DNA from: Eledone cirrhosa
Lineage: Eukaryota > Mollusca > Cephalopoda > Octopoda > Eledonidae
DNA: 64,000 bases
Direction of reading: 5' to 3'
NCBI GenBank assembly: GCA_964016885.1
Contig: OZ024743.1
Span: forward strand, 20,360,795 to 20,424,794
Shown: positions 11,127-23,600 of the stretch, one piece after another
Layout of the letters: each line of letters begins with the position of its first letter
Numbering within the stretch: the first letter of the stretch is position 1
The notes under the pieces: generated by a model
What the model was told of the DNA's origin: nothing
The model's input: the letters and a program-made list of their open reading frames with translations, nothing else
Databases searched by the model: none
Program-made: the position numbers and the translations under genes

Positions 11127-11399
11127 CTACATTACATTCTTAATTAAGCTTCCTGAGATCCCGCTACATCTCTTGTGTACCCATTGTTTGCATTTGGGGC
11201 AGAGAATGGAGTTCCTACCTACACCTTTCCTACATACTGAGCAAGGCCATTTCCCTGAGGGGATCTGGGTTCTGTTTTCTCGTCTACTTACAAGGACCTT
11301 AGTCTTTGTCATGTTGACTTTGAAACCCTTTCTTTCTAGTCCCTGCTTCCAAGTTTGGAATTTCTTCTCTAGTTCTACCATAGATTCAGCTATATTCAA
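11127..11399 (-). pseudogene. LINE-A RT segment with PHD-like zinc finger
   Basis: A 90-residue minus-strand frame. Residues ~5-35 are the KFQTWKQGLE..KVNMTKTKVLVS segment that follows the polymerase YADD box in this family. Residues ~50-80 read CSVCRKGVGRNSILCPKC then WVHKRCSGI, giving C-x2-C-x10-C-x2-C-x4-H-x2-C, a PHD/treble-clef-like zinc ligand set with all ligands present. It ends at a stop after NVM; the frame continues beyond in eroded form. A nucleic-acid-binding role is inferred, not shown. Confidence 0.8.
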
Positions 11400-11412
11400 A
11401 TCGGTGTATATT

Positions 11413-12282
11413 CGAGAATAAATGGTATGTTTTGTCTTTGAATTTTAATCTCCAGTTTTCCCTGGTTTGAATTATTACTGAAAGTTAATGCTACAAAGTG
11501 ATTGTTTTTTTGTTTTTTTTAAATCAAATTTCAGTTAAGTTTTAAATTATATTGTCATGAATTATAGTTATATTAGTTTTATTAAAATTAATAATATATT
11601 TAAGAGTATGTTTTGCTATTTGCAAAGGCTCTTAAAACACATATTAAGATAATTCCTTAGAATTGAGGATAAATCCCTTGAAATCGAAAAATTGGACAGA
11701 AGTGCAAGTGATTCTATCCAATATTTTCAGCTTCAAGATGTTATATTCTCAATTTTATTTAACTATATTATAGTTAATATGCATTGTAGTAGTCTTTGCA
11801 AAACCAAGTGATACTCTTAAATTTAAATTTTACTAAATGCTTCTCGATTGTTCTATTATTTACATTTTAATAATATAGTTTATTTATTTCTTCTTAATTA
11901 AACTGAAAAGACGCTAATTTAAATTTAAATTTACAAAAATAGGGAAGAATAAATAATTGAATCTCTTATTTTGATTTCAAGATATATTACCATTACTAAT
12001 TGTACTAATGTTGCAAATGTGGATATTTTTGTCTGTTGATTTCCCACTTTGATTTTTTTCTTACCACTATAAACTAGTAGTAGTAGTATGACTGGCTTGT
12101 TAAAGAGATATATAGTGTAATATACACAATAATTGCCATGGGATTTGAGTTTCAGAGAATATGATCAGTTGTTTTACACTCGAGTCTTACTATTGGACTA
12201 CTGGCAATATGCTATTTAACAGGCAACATATAGCTCATAGATTATAAATTCAGATATATTATATTGTAGTGTTTTACTATAA
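11413..12282. other. AT-rich stretch, nothing recognised
   Basis: No coding or repeat features recognised. Confidence 0.5.
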
Positions 12283-12500
12283 GCATTCATTTCTACTTGT
12301 TTTAGTCAAGTCAATAATGAAACCTCTATGAGGTCACTTGAATTGTTTGCTAAAAATAATCACAATAGCACTAAAATTACATCTTCCTATCTTAAAAAAA
12401 GTACACAAAAATTGGATGATCAAAGTTGGAATATCATAGATCTACTCAACAGAATTGACCTAGGGCTAAACAACAAGATAAAATTGTTTCAGTCTGTCTA
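12283..12500 (+). other. Possible terminal exon (weak)
   Basis: A pyrimidine-rich tract ending ..acttgttttag (12292-12305) precedes an open frame. It reads SLELFAKNN, ITSSYLKKST and SWNIIDLLNRIDLGLNNK and stops at TAA 12498-12500, with AATAAA at 12538-12543. Residue composition is mixed rather than low-complexity. An open run of this length is not rare by chance in such DNA and no homology is recognised, so this is only a candidate for the last exon of an unknown gene. Confidence 0.15.
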
Positions 12501-12543
12501 ACCAATATTAAAAATGAAAAGAATCTAACAAAGGGAAAATAAA

Positions 12544-14060
12544 ATTGAAGTTCAATGATTTCTAAACAATGTTATATTTACGATTTCAATTTACAATTTG
12601 TTTTAGTTGACATCTATTTTCTAATTGGAACAAATGTGGGTTTTACTGTTCTTTTAATATTTCTCAGACAGGAGCCATGCTGTAACACCACTTTTATTTT
12701 GTTTACTATGCTCATTTTTTTCTTAACATTAATTAAAAAATATTTTGAATATTAGCATGTTCTGTTTAATGTATCCTTAATATCTAGGCGAGGAGCATAA
12801 AGTGAATTAAATCAATTTTATTTTTATTTTTATTGAGGATATATGATTTTTTAAAAATTCTATCTTTCTTTTTTTTATAGAATATAGAAAATGTGTATAC
12901 CTAAAATTACAAATAGTATATTTTATTTATATAGTTGTTTTAACATTTTTCTTCAAATATCACTTTACAATCAATAACATTACAAGAATATTTGAGCAGT
13001 TCTATTGAAAAATGTGCTTGAAAATTCTGTAAATAATTTTTTGATCCTATTTCTTGTATTTCTTTTAACCTTTTCTGCTCCATTATATTTTGAATCTATT
13101 TATAGAATTGTTTTCTTTGCCTCTCATACATAGCTTCAAATTTATACACTCTTCTATCGTTTCTTTATTTTCTTCTGCTACATTGCTTCTTTCTTCTCGA
13201 TTTACAATTCACTTTTTTCTCTTATCCTCACTCACTAGTTCCCATTTTAGTTATAAGAAATGTAATGTAATATTATGAGAAACATGTTAAATGTAAAATG
13301 ATGTGTATTTTGTGATAAAATAATTTTAAAATGCAACTTTTTACATATCCTCTTACATTTCAACATATAATATAATATCAATATTTTACTTTCAAAATAT
13401 ACCTTTTCTTCAGTCTTGATATTATAAACAATATTCTAAAATAATTTAAGATTTTAAATGTAGTCATGTAGAACATGCAAAATTTACCAACTTTAAAGAC
13501 ATTTAAAAAAATCAAGTAAACAAAATATCTCTCATTATCTAGTTTTAAAATTAGGCTGAAATACTGAAGTACTGTTATAGTTTGGTAGTCTCCTGTGAGA
13601 ATTTTTCATGGTTTTACAGTGATTAAACATAAGCATTATTTAGTTAGATTTTTGTCAATGTATTTCACAACATAACTGCAATTTGTTTATTGTCTGAGTT
13701 TTTCAAATGACCAATTATTATATGTTGTATTTCTACTTTCATTATATTCTTGGTTTTTGTTATTTGTTTTCTTACATGTTGCACCTGTGCGGAAATATAT
13801 AAATGGCCTATGGCTGTAAAAACTAACATGTCAAAGATTTAAGGCTAGACAATAAATTTAGAAATATATTAAAGGGTGTCTAGATGAAGGCTGAAAATAA
13901 ATAGATCATAAATGATCCCGAGCATATTCTCTTGTGGTTGTTGTTGTTGTTTCTTTTGGTATTTCTTAGTTATTAATTCATTCATTTTGATTAGGTTGGT
14001 AATAGTTACTATCTGACATGCACACGCATATGAGAAGCCAGTCTCCATTTGATCTGATTG
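12544..14060. other. AT-rich stretch, nothing recognised
   Basis: Pyrimidine-rich patches (13050-13250) and (TTG)n on 13935-13950. No gene supported. Confidence 0.5.
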
Positions 14061-14475
14061 GATCCCCAAGTATGACTAATAGAACTCATGGATGGTATCC
14101 AACCACCTTGCTCAGGGTCTTCCTCTGGGTTTTCTGCCTCTAAAATCTGTCTACTGATTCTTTTCTCAGACATTCTAACCATGTGTCCATAAATCTTAAA
14201 AGACCCAATTTTCTTAATAGTTTGAACCTGTAGTGGTGGAAAATTCTGCTGTTTCTGATCTTGTACCTACTCAGTGCTATCAGAGTGGAGTTGGCCACCT
14301 GCAAGAGTGGGCCCCATAAATGGGAATCACAATTTCAATGCAATTCTCATGCTATCCTCTGATGTTAGGCTTTCTCCATTCTGTCCACTGGGACAATGAG
14401 GCAGCTTAGGTTTGGGGTTCTGCACTACAGTGAGTGATCTCCAACATTGCCCTGGCTCATGCCATTGGGGTAGTG
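14040..14475 (-). pseudogene. Very old retroelement RT tail (tentative)
   Basis: On the minus strand around 14210-14050 a frame reads YGHMVRMSEKRISRQILEAEN then PEEDPEQGGW. The order GH-x-RM-x2-KRI resembles the 'W(Y/F)GHVxRM' motif of non-LTR RT C-termini. The rest to 14475 is higher in GC than its surroundings but unreadable. Could be chance. Confidence 0.35.
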
Positions 14476-14576
14476 ATTGTATAAGTTACTGTTTATTGTT
14501 AGTATAGAGCTCACTTATGAGAAAACAGAGCTAGTCATCCCAACATTTTGTAGAGCTAGAATTACATTCTATGAAT

Positions 14577-15252
14577 CATCATCATCATCATCATCATCAT
14601 TTTACTTCTGCTTTTGCCTGCTTGCAAGGGTGGGATGGGTCCTATTCAGCACAGCATCTCTCCACTTGTCACGGTCCTTCATCATCTCCTCCGTGAGCTT
14701 CAGCGATCTGAGGTCCGCTCTCACCACCTCTGCCAATGTTTTTCGTGGTCTTCCTCTACTGCGTCTTCCTTTTATTGGGATTACTTGGCTCTTCTTTACC
14801 GTGCGGTCATCCTCCATGCACATCACATGTCCATACCATCGCAGTTTTCTCTCCCGCACAATACAAATTATCTCTTATACACAGTTTCTCTCTCAACTCA
14901 TCCATGCTTGTTCATTCATTACGCATCCAACGGAGCATGCTTGCTTCATTTCTCTCTAGCTGTCGCATACCCTCTTCAGTTTCTGCCCATGTCTCTCTAC
15001 CATGCAGCATTGCGCATCTCACACAGGCATCATATAACCATCCTTTCGTACGCAGGGAAAAACCCTTCTTTGTCAGCAGAGGAAGCAGTTCCCTAAACTT
15101 CTTCCAACCCATCCTTATTCTAGATACTATGGCCTCGGAACACCCCACTCCCATTCTAATCCAATCACCTAGGTACCGAAAGCTATCAACCACTTCTATA
15201 GAACCCACCTGCATTTGAAAAATGTGTCTATCACTGATTTCTACTGTCAAAT
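14577..15252 (-). mobile_element. LINE-B, RT C-terminus with (ATC)n tail
   Basis: Minus strand, best-preserved LINE-B copy. 15250-14912 encodes ISDRHIFQMQVGSIEVVDSF, RYLGDWIRMG, WKKFRELLPLLTKKGFSLRTK, LYDACVRCAMLHGRETWAE and LERNEASMLRWMRNE. After one frameshift, 14859-14602 encodes RERKLRWYGHVMCMEDD, GRRSRGRPRKTLAEVVRADL, DRDKWRDAVLNRTHPTLASR and a stop. The (atc)n at 14577-14601 marks the 3' end. The 5' side is cut before the Cys/His finger present in the 2889-3785 copy. Confidence 0.88.
14602..14859 (-). pseudogene. LINE-B RT C-terminal end
   Basis: An 85-residue frame carrying RWYGHV, RGRPRKT and DKWRDAVLNRTHPT, ending in the last coding codons of the element before the untranslated (ATC)n tail. 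It is out of frame with the upstream part. Confidence 0.8.
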
Positions 15253-17815
15253 TTATGAATATAGGATATTATTTGAAAAAATTGTATTTCCATTTCCAGT
15301 AGTCAAATAATCATGTAGATGCTCCATGTTAGAGGATACCACTTTACCAATAGATCAGGGTTTTTGTATCATTGATAAATTGATATGGCTTGGACAGGCC
15401 CACGAAAAGTGAATGTATTGTAGAAAAGAGATTTTCCAAAGTACATAAGTTAAATTATCTAGGTTAGCCACAGAAACTATATTTCTATCTGGATCACAAT
15501 GTTGAATTTTCACTAAAAACCTTGATAAGGAGCTAGATGGAAAATACATTATAGAATGCACACTGAACCAACTAATATCTATATTGTAATGTTCTCAAGA
15601 TAACAGCAACTCTAACTACACTCTTGCAGAAGTAAAGATTGATTAATTCACCACATGCTTTTATGTGGATCAACACAGAGAAAGAAAGCAAGGAAGATCT
15701 GCAGTGATGTACATTGAATAGTTGAATGCATCACTGTCATGAGCCATGGAGTTTTCCCAGTTGCAATAGAAAACAAGGATCAGTGAATAGTGATTGTCAA
15801 TGAAACTTAATCCAGATTGAACTGATGATGATGATAATGATATATTATTGATTTATCAAATCCTATCTGCTAAAAGAAAATACCATCAGCAAATTATGTC
15901 ATCTTTTTGGAAAATTATTCACAATGCATGAAAAATAGCTAAATAAAAGATGTAAGAGAAGAACTGCATACATAACATAGTTAAAGAAAGTAAAACAGAT
16001 ACAATTGAGATCGGTGAACAAGTCACAGTGGTATGATAAAAGGCTCTGATACTCATGAGTAGCTAAATCTAAATAATAAAGAAGTCAAAAATTTATTAAT
16101 TGGACATGCGTTTATTAATTGATAAACTAGGAAACAATTTCAGCTTGATACATGGTTTCATATAAAGTTTCGTGCCAGAATTATAGAACATAAAAACCAT
16201 TTTGGAGGAACAAAAGTCAATAAACTTTATACTGTTATTGAATAATGTTTAAGAAAGTCTATTTTCTCAATTCCAGATATGATATGCATAAATAAGTAAC
16301 TTGTTAGATGCTTGTTGAACATGTTTTTATGAGAAATTACAACTACATTTTAAAATTAACAGTTTGGAATCTTTTATGTAGCCGCCTATGCTAGGAGAAT
16401 TGAAGCTTACAGTTTGAAGAATCGATCTAACAAGATCATATTAATGGTTTCAAGAACAAATTAATGTAGTGAAACTTATTTATTTGAAGTCAAAACAAAA
16501 ATATTGCATTTATGTAAGAGAATTTGGATAGTATGTTGGCAGGGTATCAGACAACCAGTTAAGCGGTTGGAAGCATTTATTTTGTCACCATCACTAAATT
16601 ATGGCTAAGGCTGAGACATTTAACACTGAAAAAGGGCAGGAGGGGAACTAAGTTCATGAGTTATGTTTGCATCATTGATCTAACAAATGTTGCCTATATA
16701 CTGTAATAAATGTTAAAAAATATCTTTATCAAATAAGCAGCATTGTTGTTATTTCAATATGAATGTTAAATGGTCGAAGTGAAAGAGTATGATATAACTT
16801 GATATTGCACCCCATTCTTTTATTTAGGTAGTCTACCTAGTTACTGACTGAAAATTAAAAATGAGTGTTGACTCAGGTGTTTGTCCAGGAACAGGTAATT
16901 AAAGAAGTAAAAGATGCAACTTCAACTAACAGCCTTCATTTTTAAGTAATGTAATTCTTTCCAGATTTCTTTACAAATATCAACTTGAAAGCTTTTGATA
17001 ATTCAGCATAAATTCTCTTAGATTATTTGTACTTTTCACTTAAAAACAAGTCTAATTAGTTATTGATTAGCAGGTAATAGCAGAAAAGTTGAAGTAAAGC
17101 TATGAATGTTGTAACTATTGCTAGAAATTTGACCCAAGTGGGAATAAAGTGTGAAGTTAATTAGAATGAAAAAGATTTTAAATTATCTTTGAAATACATC
17201 ATTTTCTTCCTCCTCCTCTACTTAGCTTATAGCATTTACTTATCACAGTTGAGACAGTTTTATTCTCTTTTATTATTTAATGTTATTGACAATTACATAA
17301 AATATTGATATTTTCTAATCTTCACATGAACCACCTCCATACGCATCCACTTAAAAAATGAATTGATTCCACTAAACAATTTATATTCCCATCTTTTACA
17401 AATGACTTTTTCCTGAATAATTAGCGCAATTTCAAATATCAACAAATTAGTTCTCTTTAAACTTTGTATTGTTTCTTACCTACTATTAATATTTCTATCC
17501 TAAAATTATATCCAGATATCTACTTTTTATTTAGAAAATTATTTGCTAATTAAATCTTAAATAATATCTACTTCTTTATTTCATAATTTGATTTCTCAAT
17601 TTATTTGTTAATGCATTTGCAGACCCTAAATTGCCAAACAGGTAAAGTCATAAAGCGATGAGTGTTACAGTCAGTTCTGTTTCCACTGTTAGGCGGAATA
17701 TTGTTCTATTAGCCTGTATCAGCTTATCCGAAAATAGAAAACTTTTATATGTATTTGATTCATTTCGGTAAATATTTCAAATATTAAGTTTATGATAGAA
17801 ATTATTGTAGTATAT
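15253..17815. other. AT-rich stretch, no gene recognised
   Basis: 2.5 kb with only a short (gat)n at 15822-15836. No repeat family or gene recognised. Confidence 0.5.
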
Positions 17816-18060
17816 CAGCAAGGCAGCAAATTGATAAAATCATTGGATGCTTTGTAGTATTTATTCCAGTCCTCCGCACTCTGAGTTCAAATCTTGGTGA
17901 GGTAAACTTTGCCTCTCATTATTTTGAGGTCGATAAAAAAGTACCAGTTCAGAATTGTTGTCAATTCTTTGCCTGTATCTCCTTCTGACTTCCTTCTAGT
18001 CACTCTTCCTCCTTCTCTAGAAGAAATTGGTAGTGTTCATGGAATAAATGTCCAAGACAC
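17816..18060 (+). mobile_element. tRNA-derived SINE (eroded)
   Basis: aaggcagcaaattgataaaatc (A-box region), ctgagttcaaatcttgg (B-box region), then gaggtaaactttgcctctca...gaggtcgataaaaaagtaccagtt, the diagnostic body of the short octopus SINE. Diverged copy. Confidence 0.75.
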
Positions 18061-18174
18061 ACTCTGATCTGTGTGACATATTGATTTTGAAAGGATATGA
18101 ACAAATATCAATGGCCATTGAAACCAGATTAGTGCAAAACAAAGACATACATGGAGACACAGACACATATACAC

Positions 18175-18335
18175 ATGTTTCTGTCTATTAATTTCCCTTA
18201 TAAGGCATTGGTCTGCTTGAACCTAAAGTAGAAGACACTTATCTAAGCTACCATACAGTGAGATAAGAACTGAGACCATTTGGTTGTGAAACCAAGTTCT
18301 TAACTAAACTGCCATATCTGCACCTACATCAAGAA
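18175..18335 (-). mobile_element. tRNA-derived SINE, second type (minus strand)
   Basis: Contains 'aagtagaagacacttatcta', 'gagaccatttggttgtgaaa', 'ttcttaactaaactgccata' and 'tctgcacct'. These match in order the reverse complement of the cephalopod SINE whose tRNA-like head reads 'ggcgc..ggctgtgtggtaag..cc'. Old copy. Confidence 0.65.
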
Positions 18336-19986
18336 CGTTATTACCAATTTTACAGTATCCACCAAGGTATCATGAAACAACTTTCAATGTTTGATTTGCT
18401 TTATGGATAATCTCAGCTTAGATAAAATGAGAAAATCCATCAATTTGCAGTTATAATTTGATATCTCTTATCCTTGTCCTTTTAGAATTTTATTTTATAT
18501 TTCTAAAACCAGAGAATATTCTGGCTAAGTTTATGAAGATTATTCTAACAATTTTAAAATAGATATAATTAGATTTCCATTATATTTTATAAATTATTCT
18601 GTGGTTAAATCTAATCCTTAAGTTTAAAGATCACAAGAAGGAAATAAATAAAGATTACTGCTCTAGTAAGATTTATATCGATTGCATCTACTAAATAATG
18701 AAAGTCTACTTTTAGAGAGACATGGAAAAATGGCTATTATAGCAATATTAATTATTTGTGACAATATATTATGTGCATATCATTTGGAATTCTGGAAATA
18801 TAATATTTAGTTTATATCTACAATTTAACTTTTTGCTTTATTTCATTTTTGTCATTGCTGTTCACTGGCTTCTGCAATTTGTAATTGAATAGCTTTTAAT
18901 CCATTGTATACATACAGTATCAATTATTCACCTGATACTTTTTTATTAGAATTTATTAATTGATAACAAAAAATGTTTCTCGAAAGAGCAATAGGTAATG
19001 CCTGCTGGAGTAAGTTATAAACATAAAAATTTCACATAGTATTTAATAATATAGTAATAAATTATTGTAGCTAATGGAACTTTTGATAAAATATTTCCCT
19101 AAATAACATAAGATTTCAAATTAGATCGCAATAAAAACTCTCTGTGGTATAGCTACTATTTTAATTTTGGTCACTTTCGAATCTAATGGTATGCAATGTA
19201 TGAGTGATGTGATTCTGCTGGCTTGCAGTTCACAAATATATACCCTTTATAATATGTGTATATGAATGTGTAGACAATTTAAAATGTTATGTCTTTATAA
19301 TAAAGTTAGGATTTAACTGATAAGTGAGTTTCCTTGGAACATCTAAGACAATTTCTGAAGCATCCAATGATAGTAGATAATAATTTAAACATATTTAAGC
19401 TTAATTCGAAAGCAAAAATTTTCTTAGCAGTTCAATGTATTACAGCAGGTGCCTGGTTTCATTCTAGTCAAGGGTTATTGCATTAGTTCTTTCGAATTAC
19501 ATTTATATATACTGGTATATCAGTGAATACATATTTCCATATGGACAGTATAAGTATGCAAGATGGTAGAACACTAAATGAAAGTGGTTGGTTTTATTTC
19601 TATTGGTTTCAATTTGAAATACTTGCAAGTATATTTTCCCCTTCATATCTGTTTGGAGGATGCAATAAGTGCGCCTGTAATACTAATATATAATCGTATA
19701 TATTTATTGCCAGGAAAACTATTTGTTAGAACAGGAATATTGTTTACATTGATGACTGCAAATATAATTAAGTAGATTGATAAATATTTGTTTTTATTGT
19801 TTTTCAATGCTCACTCATTGCAACATTATAGTTGATAGTAATGAGTTTTCAATAGGAATTTCATATATTTGAATATTGTATTCACTTGATTAAGAGACAA
19901 GATAATAATCCTAGATGTGAAAGCTGGACTGAAATATTAAAATTAATCAGATAGTCAAGAGTAATATCCTCAGCTTTATCTGTTTT
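18336..19986. other. AT-rich stretch, no gene recognised
   Basis: The plus frame at 19578-19775 (65 codons) has no recognisable motif and is treated as chance. Confidence 0.5.
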
Positions 19987-20665
19987 CATCATCATCACCA
20001 TTTAATGTCCATTTTTCCATGCTAGCATGGGTTAGATGAGTTGTCATGTTGTGAGATAGGCCATGTCAGATTTCTATGGATGCATGCTCTTCCTAAAACA
20101 CATTTACAGTGTGTACTGGGTACTTTTTGAAATGACACCTACACAACATTTAGAGTTTGGGCTGGATGCTTTTTGTAGTGATAACAATATGACCACTTTA
20201 CAGTGTGGGCTGGATGCCTATTTTCTCTCTCAGTTCATTTATGCTTTGCCATTCATGTATATTGCTATTACACATCCATTGAAGCATGCAAGCTTCATTT
20301 CCTTCCAATCTTCACAGGTCTTCTGCACACAGCGCCCAGGCCTCACTACCATTGCTGTTCATATACATGCATCATACAATCTGCCCATCATTTTGAGGAA
20401 AAAGCCTTTTGTAGCTAGCAGTAGTAGTAGCTCCTTTTAACTTCTTCCATCCTGTCCTCACTCTGGTTACTGTACTTTCGGAACACCCACCTCCACTGTT
20501 AATTTGGTCACCCAGGTAGCAGAAGTTGTCTACTGCTTCTACTGAAGCTTTCAGAATTTGATAGCTCTTGTTTCCTGTGGTCAGTTGCTGCTTTCTGCTC
20601 CAGTGCAATGGCCACATGTAAAACCTACATTCTTAGCTAAACTACCTGAGATCCTACTACATATA
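19987..20665 (-). mobile_element. LINE-A, internally deleted copy
   Basis: The 3' tail (catcatcaccatttaatgtc, ccatgctagcatgggttaga) is joined at about 20222 directly to RT sequence. The RWYGHV...GRPRKTW...SLDRDRW block and the start of the UTR are missing. Upstream on the minus strand ASVEAVDNFCYLGDQINSGGGCSES and TGWKKLKG are readable (20550-20440). The deletion join is sharp. Confidence 0.8.
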
Positions 20666-21071
20666 TTTGATTTAAAAAAATTTATTCTTTTCATTTTTTA
20701 TCTAATTCATTTCATATTTGTAAATCAAATATGTAAAAAAATATCTATTTTGGAGTTGCTTGTTGGTCAGTCAGTAATAGAAAAAAAATCTTAAAGATTC
20801 TATTAAAGGGCTTCAGTAATTAACTATGAAACTATAAATAATATTGATATGGAACCTGTTCATTATATCCTGAATGCTGGATAATTAGTGGATCATCCTT
20901 TATAATATTTAGAGGAAATTTACTAAAACTAAACCAATTTGATTTATTGATTAGGCTTTTTAAAAAAAATTCCTAAGTAAATTAAAATTTTTCTGACACT
21001 ATCATTGAGATATGCAGTGTATAGTCAGTAAAATAGGATATATCTAATTCTGGAGTTTTATGCAGTGATTA
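20666..21071. other. AT-rich stretch, nothing recognised
   Basis: Nothing recognised. Confidence 0.5.
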
Positions 21072-21172
21072 TTATCATCATCATCATCATTTTACATCCG
21101 CTTTTCCCTGCTTGCAAGGGTTGGATGGGTCCTATTCAGCACAGCATCTCTCCACTTGTCACGGTCCTTATG
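21072..21172 (-). mobile_element. LINE-B 3' tail fragment
   Basis: (atc)n, cattttacatccgcttttcc, ctgcttgcaagggttggatg, then cagcacagcatctctccact: the last ~100 bp of LINE-B including the end of its coding region. Confidence 0.85.
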
Positions 21173-21350
21173 TAAATTTATAATGTGATCCAAATATTGA
21201 GCCTTATGAATGTGTGTATTTTATGTACATATATCTCTGCTTTTATGTGTATGTGTCTTGATATGTGCTTGTGTATGTAGTTGTAATGTATGTGTGTGTG
21301 TTTGTATGTATGTATTCATGCTTCAACATTACTCAAATGTAGGCACTTAT
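21173..21350. repeat. (TG/TA)-rich simple sequence
   Basis: Imperfect tgtgtatg-type repeats flanking the palindrome. Confidence 0.6.
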
Positions 21351-21441
21351 GTATATATCTTAGGCACAAGGTAGAATAATCAATATACATACGTACATAC
21401 ATATGTATGTTGATTACCTTATCTTGTGTCTAGGATATATA
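21351..21441. repeat. Imperfect palindrome containing 'cttaggcacaagg'
   Basis: gtatatatcttaggcacaag (left, from 21351) pairs with cttgtgtctaggatatatac (right, ending 21441), with further pairing inward to cgtac. The motif ttaggcacaagg is the inverted SINE 3' end also found in the 7862-8071 palindrome. Confidence 0.7.
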
Positions 21442-23457
21442 CATAAATACTTAAATTCATGTGTATGTTGAAAATGAAGAAGCTACACACACATGGATGT
21501 CCCATAAGTAAGTCAGTATTTCAGTCATATAATTGTAATATATGCAGTTCATTTAGCCACATCCAATTCCATATTCATCTGAATTCTATCCAATTATTTC
21601 CCCTCCATTTGCTACATATCCTCAAAATTCCTAATCAATATTTCATTTTAATATGGAACCTATGCTTATTAAATTAAATATGGATAATAAAATTTGCCCT
21701 TTGCATGGAACAGATGCAACACATTTACCATCAATAATTCAGTAAATACCTTATGTTCTCCTAGAACTCTAACCACAAAGCTCTAACATTACATTCAAGT
21801 ATATTTGTCTTGAATTGTAACTGCTATACTTTCCTCTAACTATAATTTTGTTGCCTATTAGCCTTTTGACCTCTAAATTTCAAACGTGAAATTATTCAAC
21901 AAGACTATTCTCTAGGTATACATAATATTCTATAATGTAGTTATACCAGTAATCAGGGATAAAATTGCTGTAATTTTAGCTGAGTGACAATAATGTATTT
22001 GAGCATCTTCAATGTCTTTACAACTAATACTAAACTTATTATATAGCTTTATGCCATATTATTGTTTTATTTACTACCTTCAATCTTGTATTTATATCTT
22101 CACCATATGTTTTGTGTTCTTCAATCGGCAATCTCTTTTAAGATTTCTGATCTTCCTTTCCATTTTCACTGAGGGCAAATGTATCTATGTAATTGATAAC
22201 ATACATCTTCCTACTGATATCTTGCTTTCTCCTGACATATAATCTTGCAATTCTTTAAAGTTCTTTGCCGTTTATCCCCACAGCAAAGAACATTATCAAA
22301 CCTATTCACAGATTTTATGTAAGCTTAGTAAATTTGACACAAAACTTTCTGTTTTTCCTGCAGGAATTATTCTACCTATCTATTTTAATCCAGTCTCCTA
22401 TCATTACTAACATCTTTTATAATCTTATCTACTGTACTCTGATACAACCAAACTTTTCTCATACTTCAATAAGCTTCTCTTGTGTCATAATAACCACTCT
22501 CTGTGCTATGCTTTTATTTTGGTTTCTTTATGTAAATTTTTATCCTCAATGAAGGTAAATTTTAGTCTTCACATCACTCTTACCTAAATTAAGTCTTCCC
22601 TAGGTTCACTGCCAACAGAGAGTACATGACTTTCTAGAGATAGACATTGTATTCTAAAAGGATATAATTAACAGTACTGGTAGAAATTCCACAATTATTT
22701 TGGGAACTATAAGATTGTTGGAAGTTCATAAAGAACCTCGAAATACATAATTTCTTTTGGAATTGTTTTTTTTCTGAAATGATTGATTCTTGAGATAATG
22801 TAAAGTCCAGATAGGTAATACTGAAGGTGTAGTCTTATGTGAGAACATCTTTGAAATCTATATTTTTTTATCTACATTTGTCATCTCTTCCATCATGAAA
22901 GTTTTCTGTTATTTTTATTTTATATCAAGAAATGAACACAATTTAGAAAGAGCTACATTCTATGACAAAATACTAGTTCACATCTTTTCATCCTTCCATT
23001 CTGACTGTTATTAAAATTATTCAAAGAATACTGTATATAGTAAACAATCATGACAATGGAACAATATCAAAGCCTATAATATATTTCTTCCATAAAACAG
23101 CTACATTGGTAATGCATTAATAAATCTTAATACATTGTACTACATCCTTATCTTCATATCAGAGAAATGTGCACATAACTAGACTGGAATCCATTGTCTC
23201 TGAACGAAGTACAGTAGCTGCCTTAATGAACTGTGGATAAGGTTATAAAGAAATATTTCAGTAATTCAGTAATTATATATATAATAATTGCATAGAATCA
23301 AAAGAAACTTCCCAACCTATCAGATGTGAGATACATCCCAGCATAGCCACACATCTCTCCTCACTTAACATTTGGAAACCAGTAAAGTTATTGTAAATAT
23401 ATCTTTTTAAACATTCCAATTCCATTTCCAACTTCTTTTTCCTGTATTTATTCTATT
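21442..23457. other. AT-rich stretch, no gene recognised
   Basis: Long T-rich plus frames at 22012-22242 and 22265-22552 encode only hydrophobic low-complexity residues. No reverse-strand coding pattern recognised. Confidence 0.45.
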
Positions 23458-23600
23458 ATTATCATTATCATCATCATTTAACATCTGCTTTCCCGCTAGT
23501 AAAAGGATTGGATAGCTCTACATAGACCATTTCAGTACCAAAGCAGGGCTAATGACCTCCCAGACAGGCTGGAGGAAAGGGGATTTGCATTTCCCTTAGT
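23458..23600 (-). repeat. Old LINE/SINE 3'-tail-like segment
   Basis: atcattatcatcatcatttaacatctgctttcc followed by ccgctagtaaaaggattgg parallels the LINE-A/B ends (ttacgtctgcttttccctgcttgcaaggg). Strongly eroded. Confidence 0.5.

Larger units (their letters stand above)
10163..11412 (-). mobile_element. LINE-A, longest copy: RT finger, RT C-terminus and 3' tail
   Basis: About 1.25 kb on the minus strand. From its 5' side: ESMVELEKKFQTWKQGLERKGFKVN (11390-11310, just after the YADD catalytic region); an intact PHD-like finger (11270-11180); WKKFRELLPLLAAKGFSLK and LHGSETWALKVEDLRRLERNEACMLRW (10970-10790); then, after frameshifts, GMDM and TQEDLG remnants of RWYGHV/RPRKTW; and a tail ending (GAT)n at 10163-10185. 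It is broken by at least two frameshifts and lacks everything upstream of the RT palm end, so it cannot move on its own. Confidence 0.9.

Noticed and set aside
22012..22552. T-rich frames encoding hydrophobic stretches that look like membrane proteins
   Set aside because: Hydrophobicity follows from T-rich codons; no charged-residue pattern or continuity across stops.
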